Shown: positions 1-9,427 of the stretch, piece by piece
Layout of the letters: each line of letters starts with the position of its first letter
Position numbering within the stretch: the stretch's first letter is position 1
Source: Asanoa ferruginea
GTDB taxonomy: Bacteria; Actinomycetota; Actinomycetes; Mycobacteriales; Micromonosporaceae
Length of the DNA stretch: 64,000 nucleotides
Assembly: GCF_003387075.1 (NCBI RefSeq)
Contig: NZ_QUMQ01000001.1
Span: forward strand, 6,076,001-6,140,000
Direction: 5' to 3'
Program-made: the position numbers and the translations under genes
The notes under the pieces: model-generated
Told to the model about the DNA's origin: nothing
The model's input: the letters and a program-made list of their open reading frames with translations, nothing else
Databases searched by the model: none

Positions 1-1995
1 GCCCCGTACCGGCGCCCCGGCGATGGTTGGAGCCGCGAACCACGGCGGGCGTCGACCGGCGACGACCCGCGTCGTGACCGGCTACTGGCCCGGCTCGTCG
101 CCGATGCCGCCGCCCGTGGCGCGCGGGAGGTCGTGCTCGACGACGCCCTGATGACGCGACTCGACCGCGAAGGGTCCGACGATCACGCTCGCGGAGGTCC
201 GCCGGCGTCGATGGAGATGTACGCGCATCTGATGGCGCGATCCGTCACGGCGATGCATGACGGCGATTTCCTGCTCGTGCTCGGGCCCTACCTCGGTTCG
301 AGCCGGGCCGGCGCGATGCTGGGCCGCTTCGCCCACCTTCTCGGCGACATCGGAGCGGACCTGGCAAAGCTGATCCGGGATGTCAACGACACAGACCACG
401 GTAACGCCACAGCCGTCGTGGCCGCCCTGGCTTACCAGCCCCGGGTGGGCCGGCTGGCCAACGTGATGACCTCAACCCGCTGGCTCGATCACCGCCTACC
501 GGTGGGTGTCGGGTCGTTCGACCCCGCGGTCGTCGACCTGCCGCCGTCGGACCTCGCGGTGACGGCCACGCCGGACCGGCTCGTGCTCCTCTCGTCGCGG
601 CTGGGCCGGGCGGTCCTACCCGCGGTATTCAACGTTCTCAACCCGACCGTTCTCGCCCCCGGCGTCGCACGCTTCCTCGACGATCTCGGCCATGAGGGCA
701 CCTGCGGCCTGCGGAGCTGGGACTGGGGACCGCTCGGCAGCGCGCCCTTTCTGCCGCGGGTCAGCCGCGGGCGAACCGTCCTCGCACCGGCGCGGTGGCT
801 GGTCGACGAGGCGCTGCTCGCCGACGGTGCGGCGGCGGCCGGACCATGGCTAAACCGGCTGGCGCGGTGGCGCGACGCGGCGCGGGTGCCCGATCGGGTG
901 CTGCTCGTCGACGGCGACCAGTGCATGCCGCTCGATCTCGACGACCCGCTGCACCGCCTCCTGTTCCGCCGTGAATGCGAGCGCCGCGACGACCTGCTCG
1001 TCCAGGAGGTCGTGGGTGACCACGACACCGACGGATGGTTGCGCGGTCCGGACGGGCCACACCGCTGCGAGATCGTCGTGCCGCTGGTGTCCCGGAAGGC
1101 GAACGGCGACGACCAAGGTGGAGCGCGCCACCCCGCGCCCGCGGTGCGTACCCGTGACCAACTCCACCTGCCCGGCGGGGAGTGGCTTTACGCGAAGGTC
1201 TACACGGGCGCGAGAAGCGTGCCGGAACTGCTTCGCGACCATGTCGACGGCCTGCTCGACCTCGTCGGACCCGGCGTCGTCGACCGCTGGTTCTTCGTGC
1301 GGTACGCGGACCCGCTGCCCCATCTGAGGTTGCGCATGCACGGCGAGCCGGAGGCGCTGTGGGCCGCCGCGCTGCCGGCGCTTCGTGAGTGGGCCGCCGG
1401 CCTGCGTCGCTCGGGCCTGGTCGGCCAGGTCGTGCTGGACGGCTACGACCCGGAGATCGAACGCTACGGCGGCCCAGACGTTCTCGCCGAGGCCGAGCGG
1501 GCGTTCCACGCCGACAGCCTGTCCGCGGTCGCGATGCTCCGCGTGCTCGACTCCTACGCGTCGACGTCGGACCGCGTCCTCATCGGGGCGCTGAGTGTCC
1601 TCGACCTGCTCGCCGCGCTCGGCGGGCCCGACGACCTTCCCGGCTGGCTCGCGCGCACCGGGACCAGGCAGCAGCACCGCGAGGCGTTCGCCGCGCGGCG
1701 CCGGGAGGCACTCCTGCTAGCCGATCCAGGTGGCGACTGGTACGAACTGGCGCGGCGCCCGGGCGGTGCGGAACTGGTGGCGGCGTGGCGCTCGCGACGG
1801 CCCGCCGTCGCCGACTACGGGTGCGCGCTGCGCCGCCGCGGGTGCGACGCCATCGAGACGGTCGCCGCCAGCCTGGCGCACATGCATGTCAACCGCGTCT
1901 TCGGCATCGACTCGACCCTGGAGGGCCAGATCCACGCCGTGGCCCGCAACACGGTCATCGCCCGCGCCGAGCGCGAGCGGTTCGGCCGCCGTTGA
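1..1995 (+). CDS. lanB: Lanthipeptide dehydratase LanB (system A), N-terminus cut by window edge
   Basis: The reading frame is open from base 1, so the first visible codon is internal; 664 residues are visible. The protein is homologous along its length to the complete LanB at 4266-7412, for example in the blocks GEWLYAKVYT, FFVRYADPLPHLRLR and SLAHMHVNR. It covers the end of the lantibiotic dehydratase domain and the whole thiopeptide-type biosynthesis (elimination) domain at about residues 380-660. LanB proteins use glutamyl-tRNA to glutamylate Ser/Thr of a precursor and then eliminate glutamate to give Dha/Dhb. The nearest substrate is the FxLD-type peptide encoded convergently at 2048-2194. 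Family assignment is firm; the pairing with that precursor is inferred from position. Confidence 0.93.
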   Translation, partial: APYRRPGDGWSREPRRASTGDDPRRDRLLARLVADAAARGAREVVLDDALMTRLDREGSDDHARGGPPASMEMYAHLMARSVTAMHDGDFLLVLGPYLGSSRAGAMLGRFAHLLGDIGADLAKLIRDVNDTDHGNATAVVAALAYQPRVGRLANVMTSTRWLDHRLPVGVGSFDPAVVDLPPSDLAVTATPDRLVLLSSRLGRAVLPAVFNVLNPTVLAPGVARFLDDLGHEGTCGLRSWDWGPLGSAPFLPRVSRGRTVLAPARWLVDEALLADGAAAAGPWLNRLARWRDAARVPDRVLLVDGDQCMPLDLDDPLHRLLFRRECERRDDLLVQEVVGDHDTDGWLRGPDGPHRCEIVVPLVSRKANGDDQGGARHPAPAVRTRDQLHLPGGEWLYAKVYTGARSVPELLRDHVDGLLDLVGPGVVDRWFFVRYADPLPHLRLRMHGEPEALWAAALPALREWAAGLRRSGLVGQVVLDGYDPEIERYGGPDVLAEAERAFHADSLSAVAMLRVLDSYASTSDRVLIGALSVLDLLAALGGPDDLPGWLARTGTRQQHREAFAARRREALLLADPGGDWYELARRPGGAELVAAWRSRRPAVADYGCALRRRGCDAIETVAASLAHMHVNRVFGIDSTLEGQIHAVARNTVIARAERERFGRR

Positions 1996-2002
1996 CGCGA
2001 AA

Positions 2003-2029
2003 CGGGTCCGGCCGAACTGGCCGGACCCG
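2003..2029. terminator. Bidirectional hairpin between lanB (A) and precursor A
   Basis: There is a perfect 11-bp stem (CGGGTCCGGCC / GGCCGGACCCG) around the loop GAACT. It sits 8 bp after the lanB stop and 18 bp past the precursor stop on the other strand, so it probably ends both transcripts. It has no T tract, which is common in high-GC actinomycetes. Confidence 0.6.
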
Positions 2030-2047
2030 CTCTGTCGTCGACGTGAA

Positions 2048-2194
2048 TCAGCTGACCGGTGCCGTTCCGGTGCCCGTCATGAAGTCGGCCGGCGCGGTGC
2101 CGGTGCCGGTCATGTGCTGGCCCGACGCCAGCGGCGGCTCGGTCTCCACACGCAGATCCAACGCGAACTCATCAGTGGTGCGTTCGTCGGACAT
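2048..2194 (-). CDS. FxLD-type RiPP precursor peptide without cysteine (system A)
   Basis: This encodes 48 residues starting MSDERTTDEF. The ATG at 2194 was chosen because AGGAAGGA lies about 7 bases upstream; longer in-frame starts lack this site. The leader contains FALDLRV (residues 10-16), the F-x-L-D motif of FxLD-family lanthipeptide precursors recognised by LanB. The C-terminal half holds two copies of TGTGTAP (residues 29-35 and 40-46), each preceded by Met, and ends in Ser. No Cys is present, so lanthionine rings cannot form within this peptide; a Dhb-rich linear peptide is the simplest prediction. It is encoded beside a LanB, an exporter and a methyltransferase. Confidence 0.82.
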   Translation of the reverse strand: MSDERTTDEFALDLRVETEPPLASGQHMTGTGTAPADFMTGTGTAPVS

Positions 2195-2272
2195 GGTTCG
2201 TCCTTCCTCTCGGCGCGCCATCGGCGCGCGCAACCTGTTCCCGCCAGCGTGCGCGCGGCTGCTACGCCGGTC

Positions 2273-2304
2273 CTACACGTCCACCGCGCGTATCCGGCGT
2301 GTAG
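2273..2304. promoter_or_regulatory. Putative operator shared with system B (site A)
   Basis: The site lies between the divergent precursor A and MFS genes. It contains the inverted arms CTACAC (2273-2278) and GTGTAG (2299-2304). On the minus strand 2304-2285 reads CTACACGCCGGATACGCGCG, matching 17 of 20 bases with 11485-11466 between precursor B and the S9 peptidase. Conservation at two divergent RiPP promoters suggests a common regulator, which is not identified here. Confidence 0.5.
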
Positions 2305-2326
2305 ATCGGGCCGTCAGCCTGGATCG

Positions 2327-3520
2327 ATGACGTGGAAACGCCGCCGGTCGACGGGGGTCTTCGTGGCGGCCCACTTCTTCACCAGTGTCGGCTTCGGGCT
2401 CTACTCCACCGGCACGGTGATCTACTTCAACCGCGTCGTGGGGCTTTCGCCGTCGCAGGTGGGTATCGGCCTGTCGGTGTCCGGCCTGTTGTGGATCGCG
2501 CTCGCCGTTCCGGTCGGTCGTTTGGTCGACCGGGTCGGGCCACGGGAGGCGGCGGTGGTGGCGGGCCTGTCGCTGGCCCTGGCCCTGGCGGTGGCGGCGC
2601 ACGCGCGAAGCTTCGAGACCTACCTCGCTGTCATCGCGGCCGTCGGGTTCCTGGAGCAGACCGCCATCATCGCCGGCAACGCGCTGCTGGCCGGCGTGGT
2701 CGCCGACGACGACCGGGTCCCGCTGCTGGCCCTGCTCCGCAGCGTCTTCAACGTCGGCCTCACGGTGGGCGTCCTCCTGACCGGCCTCGCCGTCGCGGCC
2801 GGCTCACCCGCCGGATACCGGTGGCTCTTCCTCGGCGCCGCTGCTGCGGCGGCCGCAGCGGCAGCGGTGACCACGGTCCAGCCGCGGGTGGCCGGAGCTC
2901 CCGCGGGTGGGCGCGGGCCGTGGTCCGCGCTGGCGGACCTTCCGTATGTCTCCCTGGCCGTCGTCGGCGGGCTCGTCACGGTGCACGACGTCATCCTCGG
3001 CGTCGGCCTGCCGCTCTGGATCGTCAGCTGGACGCAGGCGCCGGCGGCCGTGGCGGCATGGGTCATCGGGCTCAACACGGTGCTGGTGGTCGCCCTCCAG
3101 GTGCGGGCGTCCCGGCTCGCGGTCACCGTCGACGGCGCGCGCCGGTTGCAGCGGCGGGCCTGCGTCGCTGTCGCCCTCGCCTGCGTGGTGTTCGGTCTGA
3201 CCCGTGGACCGACCGCCGGTCCGGCGACCGCGCTGCTCATCCTCGGCGTCGTCGTGTTGACCGCGGGCGAACTGTGGAGTTCCGCCGCGAACTGGCGGTT
3301 GCGATTCGCGTTCGCCGACCCGACCGCGCAGGGACAGTACGCGGGGGTCTTCTCGCTCGGCATCGCGCTGCGCGGCGTGATCGGTCCCGTCCTGGTCGCC
3401 ACGCTGATCGGCGGCCTGCGGTCGATCGGCTGGATCGTGCTCGCCCTGTTCTTCGCCCTCATGTTCCTTCTGATCAACCCGGTGGTGGAAACCGCCGGAC
3501 GGAGGTTGCGTAGTGCCTGA
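2327..3520 (+). CDS. MFS transporter, probable RiPP exporter
   Basis: The 397-residue protein starts at ATG 2327, giving MTWKRRRSTG followed at once by the first hydrophobic segment. It shows about 12 hydrophobic segments, a loop motif of the MFS type (GRLVDRVGPREA, residues 63-74) after the second segment, and a central cytoplasmic loop with an alanine run. MFS proteins use ion gradients to move small molecules. Its position between precursor A and a methyltransferase, with its stop overlapping the next start, suggests export of the mature peptide or self-protection. The transported substrate is inferred from context only. Confidence 0.8.
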   Translation: MTWKRRRSTGVFVAAHFFTSVGFGLYSTGTVIYFNRVVGLSPSQVGIGLSVSGLLWIALAVPVGRLVDRVGPREAAVVAGLSLALALAVAAHARSFETYLAVIAAVGFLEQTAIIAGNALLAGVVADDDRVPLLALLRSVFNVGLTVGVLLTGLAVAAGSPAGYRWLFLGAAAAAAAAAAVTTVQPRVAGAPAGGRGPWSALADLPYVSLAVVGGLVTVHDVILGVGLPLWIVSWTQAPAAVAAWVIGLNTVLVVALQVRASRLAVTVDGARRLQRRACVAVALACVVFGLTRGPTAGPATALLILGVVVLTAGELWSSAANWRLRFAFADPTAQGQYAGVFSLGIALRGVIGPVLVATLIGGLRSIGWIVLALFFALMFLLINPVVETAGRRLRSA

Positions 3521-4265
3521 TAACCGGGAAAACGCGGTCGAGACCGAATTCTCGTACTACCGCGACGATCTGGCCCTCGTACACGACAGCGGCTTCGACT
3601 TCCACGGCGGTCGCTGCGCGCCCGGCATCCTCGACCTGCTCGAACCGGTGCGGCGCCGCGGCGGTGTCGTCCTGGAGCTGGGGTGCGGGAGCGGATCGCT
3701 GACCGGCCACCTGCTCGACGCCGGCCACCGCGTCATCGCCACCGACGGCTCGCCGGCCATGCTCGCCCGGGCCCGCACCCGGCTACCGGCGGCGGACCTC
3801 CGGCGCCTCGTCCTACCCGCCGACCGACTGCCGACCGTCGATGCCGTGGTGGGCGTCGGACACGTCCTCAACTACCTGGTCGACGAGGAGTCGGTCACGC
3901 GCACGATGACGGCGATCGCCGGCGCGCTGCGCCCCGGAGGCGTCCTCGCGATCGACGTCATCGACCTCGGCTGGGCCGACGACTGGCGGAACGTGGCGTC
4001 TCTGGCACGCGTACACGAGGACTGGGCCGTGTTCTCGCGATCCGTCGCGACCGAAAGCCGACGCATGGTGCAGGAGGTGACGACGTTCGTGCGGTCCGCG
4101 AACGCGTCGTGGCGACGCAGCGACGAGCGGCACGAGAACGTTCTGCTCGACGTCACCGGGTTGGTCGCCGTTCTGGAGCGGCACGGCATGACGGCCCGGA
4201 AGCGTACGTCGTTCGGCAGCGAACGGCTGCCGACGGGCCTGGTCGCCGTCGTCGGACAGAAGTGA
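3513..4265 (+). CDS. Class I SAM-dependent methyltransferase (system A)
   Basis: This 250-residue protein starts at GTG 3513, with GGAGG 8 bases upstream, and overlaps the end of the MFS gene by 8 bp, so the two are co-translated. Motif I is VVLELGCGSGSL at about residues 50-61; the acidic end of strand 2 is in VIATDGSPAM, and LRPGGVLAIDVIDLGW follows. Overall this is a stand-alone small-molecule or peptide methyltransferase. Within the RiPP locus it may methylate the dehydrated peptide, for example its termini or carboxylates, but the target cannot be read from sequence. It ends exactly where the convergent lanB of system B ends, with no terminator between. Confidence 0.85.
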   Translation: MPDNRENAVETEFSYYRDDLALVHDSGFDFHGGRCAPGILDLLEPVRRRGGVVLELGCGSGSLTGHLLDAGHRVIATDGSPAMLARARTRLPAADLRRLVLPADRLPTVDAVVGVGHVLNYLVDEESVTRTMTAIAGALRPGGVLAIDVIDLGWADDWRNVASLARVHEDWAVFSRSVATESRRMVQEVTTFVRSANASWRRSDERHENVLLDVTGLVAVLERHGMTARKRTSFGSERLPTGLVAVVGQK

Positions 4266-7200
4266 TCAGCGCGGAGCGTACCGGGCCCGACGCGCGCGGG
4301 TGAGCATGACGTTCCGCGCCACGGACAGCACCTGATTCTCCAGCGTGCGGTCCAGGCCGAACAGTCGGTTGCAGTGCATGTGGGCCAGGCTCCGGGCGAT
4401 CGAATGCATCGGCGTTGCGGGGTCGCCCGCCGAGCCCAGCGCGGACCGGTAATCCGCCAGGGCCGGGCGCCGCCGGTCCCAGGCCGCCAGCAGGTCGTCA
4501 CCCCCCGGAAGCTGCCGCAGCTCGGTCCAGGCACCGCCGGGATCGGCCAGGCGAAGAGCCTGTTCGCGCCGTGCGGTGAACGTCTTGCGGTAGTCACCGT
4601 TGGCGCCGGTACGCGCCAGCCAGTCCGCCGCCTCGTCCTCTTGGCCCATCGCGGCGAACATGTGCAGCACACTCAATGCGCCGACCATGACGGGATCCGC
4701 GGTGGAGCAGTGCAGCTCGAGCAACCGCAACATGCGGATCACCGCTTCACTGTCTGCGTGGAAGACCCGCTCCGCCGGCTCGATGAGCGGTGCCCCGCCA
4801 TACCGCTCGACCTCCGGGTCGTAGCTGTCCAATGCCAGGTGACTGACGAGACCCGCCTGCCGCAGCCCGAGGACCCAGTCGCGCAGCCTCGGCAGCGAGT
4901 CGGACCACAGGTCGGTCGGCGACCCTGAGATACGGAGCCGCAGGTGTGCACCCGGGTCGGCATACCGGATGAAGAACCACCGCGACAGTGCACCGGCGGC
5001 GAGCCGCTCGAGCAGCGCCGGAAGGTGGTCGCGGGCGAGTTCGGTGAGCCGGCCAGCGGACGTGTAGATCTTCGCGTACAACCATTCCCCGCCCGGCAGG
5101 TGCAATTGGTCGCGGTCCCGGACCTGCGTTGCCGTGCCGGGCGGGACCGCGACCGGGTTGGTCGGGGCCGGTTCCCGCCGCACCATCGGGACGACGATCT
5201 CGCAGTGGTGCGGCCCGTCCGGGGATCGGAGCCATCCGTCCACGAAGGAATCCTCGAGCACCTCCCGGACGGTGAAGGCGCCACGCCGCTCGCATGACCG
5301 GCGAAACAGCTCGCGGTGCGACGACTCGTCCAGGTCCAGGGTCAGCACCCGGTCCCCTTCGGCGACGACGATCCGCTGCGGCACGCCGGCTGCCTCGCGC
5401 CAGGCGGCGAGTCGCCGCGACCAGTCCGGCCGGGTCGCGTTCGGTCCGGCGAGCGCATCGTCGATGCGCCAGGTGGCCAGTGCGAGGATGGTCCTGCCAC
5501 GCCGGATCCGGGGCAGGAACGGGACGTCGCGCATGGCGCCCCAGTTCCATCCCTGCACGGGGCAGAACCCTTCACGGCCGAGGTCGTCGAGGAACCGGAC
5601 CATGCCGGTCCCGGACAGGCTCAGGTTGGCGACGTTGAAGCGGATCGGCCGGACGCGCCGGCCGAGTCGGCGCGACACCAGGACCAACTGGTCGCTCGTC
5701 GCGACGACCGCGAGGTCGTCGGGGGACAGATCGACCGCCGATGACTCGAACGTGCCGACCCCCACCGCAATGTGGTGTGCCAGCCAGCGGGGCGAGGTCA
5801 GGATGTTGTTCGTCCGGTCAGACGTGGGGCGATACACGAGGGCCGCTCGGATCTCGTCGCCGGTGTCCTCGTCGGCCCCCCGCGCCACGCGGCCCATCTC
5901 CTCGTTTCCGTCGGGGAGCAGGGTCGCGAACCGGCTGGAGACGGCGCCGGCCGGACTGGATCCCACGTAGGGGCCGAAGGCCAGCCGGAAGTCGCCCGCC
6001 TCCAGCGCCGCCATCGACGGCGCCATCAGCCGCGCCTTGACGTCGATCGAGGGGTGCGGTCGGGCCCCCGCCGCCGGTTCCCCGGCAAGCCGGTCGACCA
6101 GGTCGTCGTCCAGGCACACTTCCCGTCGCTCGTTCGCGACGGCGTCCGCCACAACCCGGGCGAGCAGGCGGTTCCGGTCGACATCGGGATCGACAGTGGA
6201 CAGCTGCTGCTTCGCCCGCAGACCGCCATCGCGCCGATACGTGTCGGGCAGGCCAAGGCCGATCTCCTCCGACAGCAGTTCTGTCAATGGCACCGGCCGG
6301 CCGGTGCCGTAGCGTTGCAGGAAATCACGGTGGTAACCGCGCAGGCGCGGGCTTCCGGGCTGCCCCGGAGACAGCCGCCAAAGGGTCTCCATCGCCTGCT
6401 CCAACTCCCGCGCGACCAGCGTCGGGATACGGACCTCGGCACGCACCGCGAGGTCGACGTGGAGCACGTCGTCGGCCGGCCGCGCCGAGCGCATCCGGTC
6501 GGTCAACCGCTCCAGCACCGGCAGACCTTCGCCGGGTGCCAACCGGTCGTATTCGACCATCGCACTCCTGATCGCGCCGAGCTCTTCAGCGGCGGGGTGC
6601 GCACCGATCCGGTCCAGCACGTGTCCGATGGGCTCGGCGCACTCGGACGGCGGCCGGAGGTCGGTGAGGAGGAGGCGGTGGCGGACCAGCCCACCGAGCA
6701 GTTGCAGCGATCGGCTCGCGGATGCGCCGGGCCATCTGGCGGTGAGGAGTTCGGCCAGGTCCGCAGCGCCGATCGGAGTCGTGGCCGCATCGAGAGCCGC
6801 CTGCACGGCAGGAGTGCACCGCAGCGAGGTGACCGGTTCCGGGTCGGCGTCCTGCGGCGCCGGGCCGGCCCGGTCCATCAACTCGAGCCGTCCGCCGCGC
6901 ACGACGTACGACGCGTTCGTCACCACCAGCAGCCGGGGAAGCACGGCCGGGTCGGTCTCCAGGGTCGAAACTAGGCCGGCGAGCCATCCCATGTCCGGCC
7001 GGGCGCGGGTCCGGTGACTGCCGTTCAGGTGGGCGGCACCGGTCTCCTCGAATCGTGCCCGGGCCACGCCGGCGAACAGTCCGAACGGCGTGGCCCGGGT
7101 CGACATCCGCATCCGGTACGACTCCAGACTCAGCAGCAGCCGGCGCAGATCCTTCTGCTTCGGTGACACCCGCCCGGTCAGTGCGGCGTCCAACGCCCTC

Positions 7201-7412
7201 GAGAGGCTGGAACTGGCGACCGCGACCGCCTCGCGGAGCACCGGGTCACTGGCCAGCTCCCTGATCCGGTCCAGAAGGCTCTCGGCGTTTTCGCCGAATT
7301 CGTCGCCGTCCCGCGGGGTGGTCGCGCGACCCCATCCAAGCGGCCGCGCGGCGACGCGCACCAGCAGGACGTCCGCGCAACGGAAATCCGGTTTCGGCAA
7401 TGACTCACCCAC
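4266..7412 (-). CDS. lanB: Full-length lanthipeptide dehydratase LanB (system B)
   Basis: The 1048-residue protein starts at GTG 7412, chosen because GGGAGGAA lies about 5 bases upstream and because residues after it (PKPDFRCADVLLVRVAARPL) match LanB N-termini. The lantibiotic dehydratase domain covers roughly residues 10-740. The thiopeptide-type elimination domain runs from about 765 (DQLHLPGGEWLYAKIYTS) to 1040 (SLAHMHCNRLFGLD). LanB enzymes glutamylate and dehydrate Ser/Thr of a leader-bound precursor. It is the last gene of the operon precursor B, MNIO, partner, glycosyltransferase, LanB. It is a paralog of the LanB at 1-1995, so the two systems probably arose by duplication and diverged in substrate. 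Confidence 0.95.
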   Translation of the reverse strand: MGESLPKPDFRCADVLLVRVAARPLGWGRATTPRDGDEFGENAESLLDRIRELASDPVLREAVAVASSSLSRALDAALTGRVSPKQKDLRRLLLSLESYRMRMSTRATPFGLFAGVARARFEETGAAHLNGSHRTRARPDMGWLAGLVSTLETDPAVLPRLLVVTNASYVVRGGRLELMDRAGPAPQDADPEPVTSLRCTPAVQAALDAATTPIGAADLAELLTARWPGASASRSLQLLGGLVRHRLLLTDLRPPSECAEPIGHVLDRIGAHPAAEELGAIRSAMVEYDRLAPGEGLPVLERLTDRMRSARPADDVLHVDLAVRAEVRIPTLVARELEQAMETLWRLSPGQPGSPRLRGYHRDFLQRYGTGRPVPLTELLSEEIGLGLPDTYRRDGGLRAKQQLSTVDPDVDRNRLLARVVADAVANERREVCLDDDLVDRLAGEPAAGARPHPSIDVKARLMAPSMAALEAGDFRLAFGPYVGSSPAGAVSSRFATLLPDGNEEMGRVARGADEDTGDEIRAALVYRPTSDRTNNILTSPRWLAHHIAVGVGTFESSAVDLSPDDLAVVATSDQLVLVSRRLGRRVRPIRFNVANLSLSGTGMVRFLDDLGREGFCPVQGWNWGAMRDVPFLPRIRRGRTILALATWRIDDALAGPNATRPDWSRRLAAWREAAGVPQRIVVAEGDRVLTLDLDESSHRELFRRSCERRGAFTVREVLEDSFVDGWLRSPDGPHHCEIVVPMVRREPAPTNPVAVPPGTATQVRDRDQLHLPGGEWLYAKIYTSAGRLTELARDHLPALLERLAAGALSRWFFIRYADPGAHLRLRISGSPTDLWSDSLPRLRDWVLGLRQAGLVSHLALDSYDPEVERYGGAPLIEPAERVFHADSEAVIRMLRLLELHCSTADPVMVGALSVLHMFAAMGQEDEAADWLARTGANGDYRKTFTARREQALRLADPGGAWTELRQLPGGDDLLAAWDRRRPALADYRSALGSAGDPATPMHSIARSLAHMHCNRLFGLDRTLENQVLSVARNVMLTRARRARYAPR

Positions 7413-7470
7413 GAGTTCCTCCCTCTGTGGCTGGCGAAGCAGTGCGTGAAGCGCGACGTGCCGCGGGCGG

Positions 7471-9408
7471 CTACATCTGAACCAGCCGTTCGTTCGCCAT
7501 CTCCAGCACCATCTGCTCGACCTCGTCGTAGCTGACGGCGTACTCACCGCCGAGCCGCTGCGCGATCGCCGTCACCGGCGTGCGGCCGTCGCACAGCTGC
7601 AACAGCGACCAGGTGGCCGGGTTGATGCGTCGTACCGCACCGTCGAGGTCACCGCGCTTGAGGAAGAGGAACAGCGTCTCGTCGCCGGTCGACGCGACGG
7701 ACGCCGATCCGTTTCGCAGGTCGGCAAGGACGGACTCGATGTCACTGCGGTGCCGTCGGATCCGGATACCGCTGGCCGCGATCGGCACCCGGGAGCCGGG
7801 GCCGACCACATCGGAAAGGACGAGGGCACCCGCACCGCGGCGTGGGAAGAGCGGGTCGCCGTCTTGGCTCTCCAGGTCGAGGCGGGTCCACAACAGATCC
7901 AGCTCGAAGGCGGCCGCCGCCGGGGCGGCCTCCGGTAGCGTCGCGGCCTGCTCCGTGATCCAGGCGACGGCGGCCGCACCGCCCGCGTATGTGCGGTGTG
8001 CCGCACTCGGGTGGGCGTCCGCGGCAACCTGCGCCAGGGCGTGGCCCCGCGAGTCGCCCAGCACCGCCATGGTCGCCGGCATGAACCGGCGAAGAAGATC
8101 CCACCGGTCGTCGGGGGCCGGCGGCGTGGCCGCGGGGCGGTCCCGGTCGGCCCGGAGGTCGGCGGCCCGCCGGAACAGCCGCTCGTAGTCGGCTGCCAGT
8201 TCGACGTCCGTACCGACGTCCGCCATGAGCCGCTGGCCTTCCCGGCCGACCTGCTGCGCCGCGGCCGGGTCGGCAGCGATCCGGGCGAGAACGCCGGCCA
8301 GCTCCGCGGCGTCGGTCGGATCCTCGACGACGTAACAGTTCCGGCCCTGCTGGAACTCATCGCGGACCCGCTGCTTCTCCGCGATCTCCCGGGACATCAC
8401 CAGACAGGTGCCGACGGTGAGCACTTCGGCCGGCACGCCCGGAGTGTGGATCGTGATGGGGAAGCGGCGTTCGAGGAAACAAGCGGCGGTGAGGCTCCGC
8501 AGAAACTCCGGCACCCGCCAGTGGGGGAGGAACGGCAACGTCCAGGTGCGGTCGGCGAGGCCGGCGTTCCCTACCGCTTCGAGGAAGCGTTCCCGCCACA
8601 TTCCTCCGGCCATGACGAGGAAGTTGAACTCGTGGCCGGCGGCTCGGCATTTGGCCAGTGCGTCGACCAGATCGTAGCTGCCCTTGTATTGGCTGATCTT
8701 CCCGTAGATGCCGAACGTCGCCCGGTCTTTCGGCAACGGGGCGGTGTTGGTGATCCAGGGGTGCCCGGCAGCCGCCAGCTCGGCGATCGTGGCGTCGATG
8801 TCGAGTGCGGGCGTATCGGCATGGGGGAAGGCGGCCAGTCGGCGCGGTCCCAGATTGGTCACCCGCGCGGGATCGACCCCGAATCCCTCGATCGTTCCCG
8901 GCCGGGCCACCACGAGGTCCGCCCGCCGCAGCACCTCCCGGTATGCCAGCGACAGTTCCGGATGTGCCATCAGCCGGGTCCGGTCGCTGCCCGCGTGCTG
9001 CACGACGTGCGGCACGCCGGTCCATTGCGCCGCGAGATGCGCGGCCAGCCCGTAGGGCTCCAGGTAGTAGGAGTAGACGACGTCCGCGTCGATTCGCCGA
9101 ATCTCCTCCGTGGCCAGGCTGGCGAGTTTGGTGACGAAGGGCTTGCTCGCCGGAATGTACGCGGCGAACTTGCGGCCCAGGCCCGACGTGGGGACCAGCG
9201 AAACACTGCCGCCGTTCGGGAAGGACGCCTCCAGTCGCGCGCGGTCCTCCGGCCGCATCCACATCCGGTAGTCGTCCTCGACCTCGTCCGCGTTGGTGAC
9301 CACGCTGACCTGGTGCCCGGCGGCGGCGAGCGCCATCACTACGCGGTAGCTCAGGGCGCTGACGCCGCCCTCGATCGGCGGGTACTTGACAACGGCGCAA
9401 ATGCGCAT
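7471..9408 (-). CDS. Glycosyltransferase (GT4-like) fused to RiPP partner/PqqD-like domain
   Basis: The 645-residue protein starts at ATG 9408 (MRICAVVKYPPIEGG), with GAGG 11 bases upstream. Residues 1 to about 380 are a GT-B fold of the family 4 type: an N-terminal KYPPIEGGVS loop, FGIYGKISQYKGSYDLVDAL at the second domain, and GVPAEVLTVGTCLV near the donor site. Residues from about 400 to 645 are unusual. They resemble remotely the MNIO partner protein encoded next door and end in a PqqD-like winged-helix segment (WSLLQLCDGRTPVTAIAQRL), a typical leader-peptide recognition fold. The simplest reading is a leader-guided peptide glycosyltransferase. The sugar and acceptor residue are unknown. 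Confidence 0.82.
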   Translation of the reverse strand: MRICAVVKYPPIEGGVSALSYRVVMALAAAGHQVSVVTNADEVEDDYRMWMRPEDRARLEASFPNGGSVSLVPTSGLGRKFAAYIPASKPFVTKLASLATEEIRRIDADVVYSYYLEPYGLAAHLAAQWTGVPHVVQHAGSDRTRLMAHPELSLAYREVLRRADLVVARPGTIEGFGVDPARVTNLGPRRLAAFPHADTPALDIDATIAELAAAGHPWITNTAPLPKDRATFGIYGKISQYKGSYDLVDALAKCRAAGHEFNFLVMAGGMWRERFLEAVGNAGLADRTWTLPFLPHWRVPEFLRSLTAACFLERRFPITIHTPGVPAEVLTVGTCLVMSREIAEKQRVRDEFQQGRNCYVVEDPTDAAELAGVLARIAADPAAAQQVGREGQRLMADVGTDVELAADYERLFRRAADLRADRDRPAATPPAPDDRWDLLRRFMPATMAVLGDSRGHALAQVAADAHPSAAHRTYAGGAAAVAWITEQAATLPEAAPAAAAFELDLLWTRLDLESQDGDPLFPRRGAGALVLSDVVGPGSRVPIAASGIRIRRHRSDIESVLADLRNGSASVASTGDETLFLFLKRGDLDGAVRRINPATWSLLQLCDGRTPVTAIAQRLGGEYAVSYDEVEQMVLEMANERLVQM

Positions 9409-9427
9409 GACGAACACATCCTCACGG

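Noticed and set aside
1730-2326. 596-residue frame extending the MFS transporter upstream into lanB
   Set aside because: The added 199 residues are the out-of-frame reading of lanB and the intergenic region; the transporter starts at ATG 2327.
7413-7547. 45-residue N-terminal extension of LanB (system B)
   Set aside because: It is rich in Arg, Trp and Ser and overlaps the end of the glycosyltransferase gene; GGGAGGAA before GTG 7412 marks the likely start.
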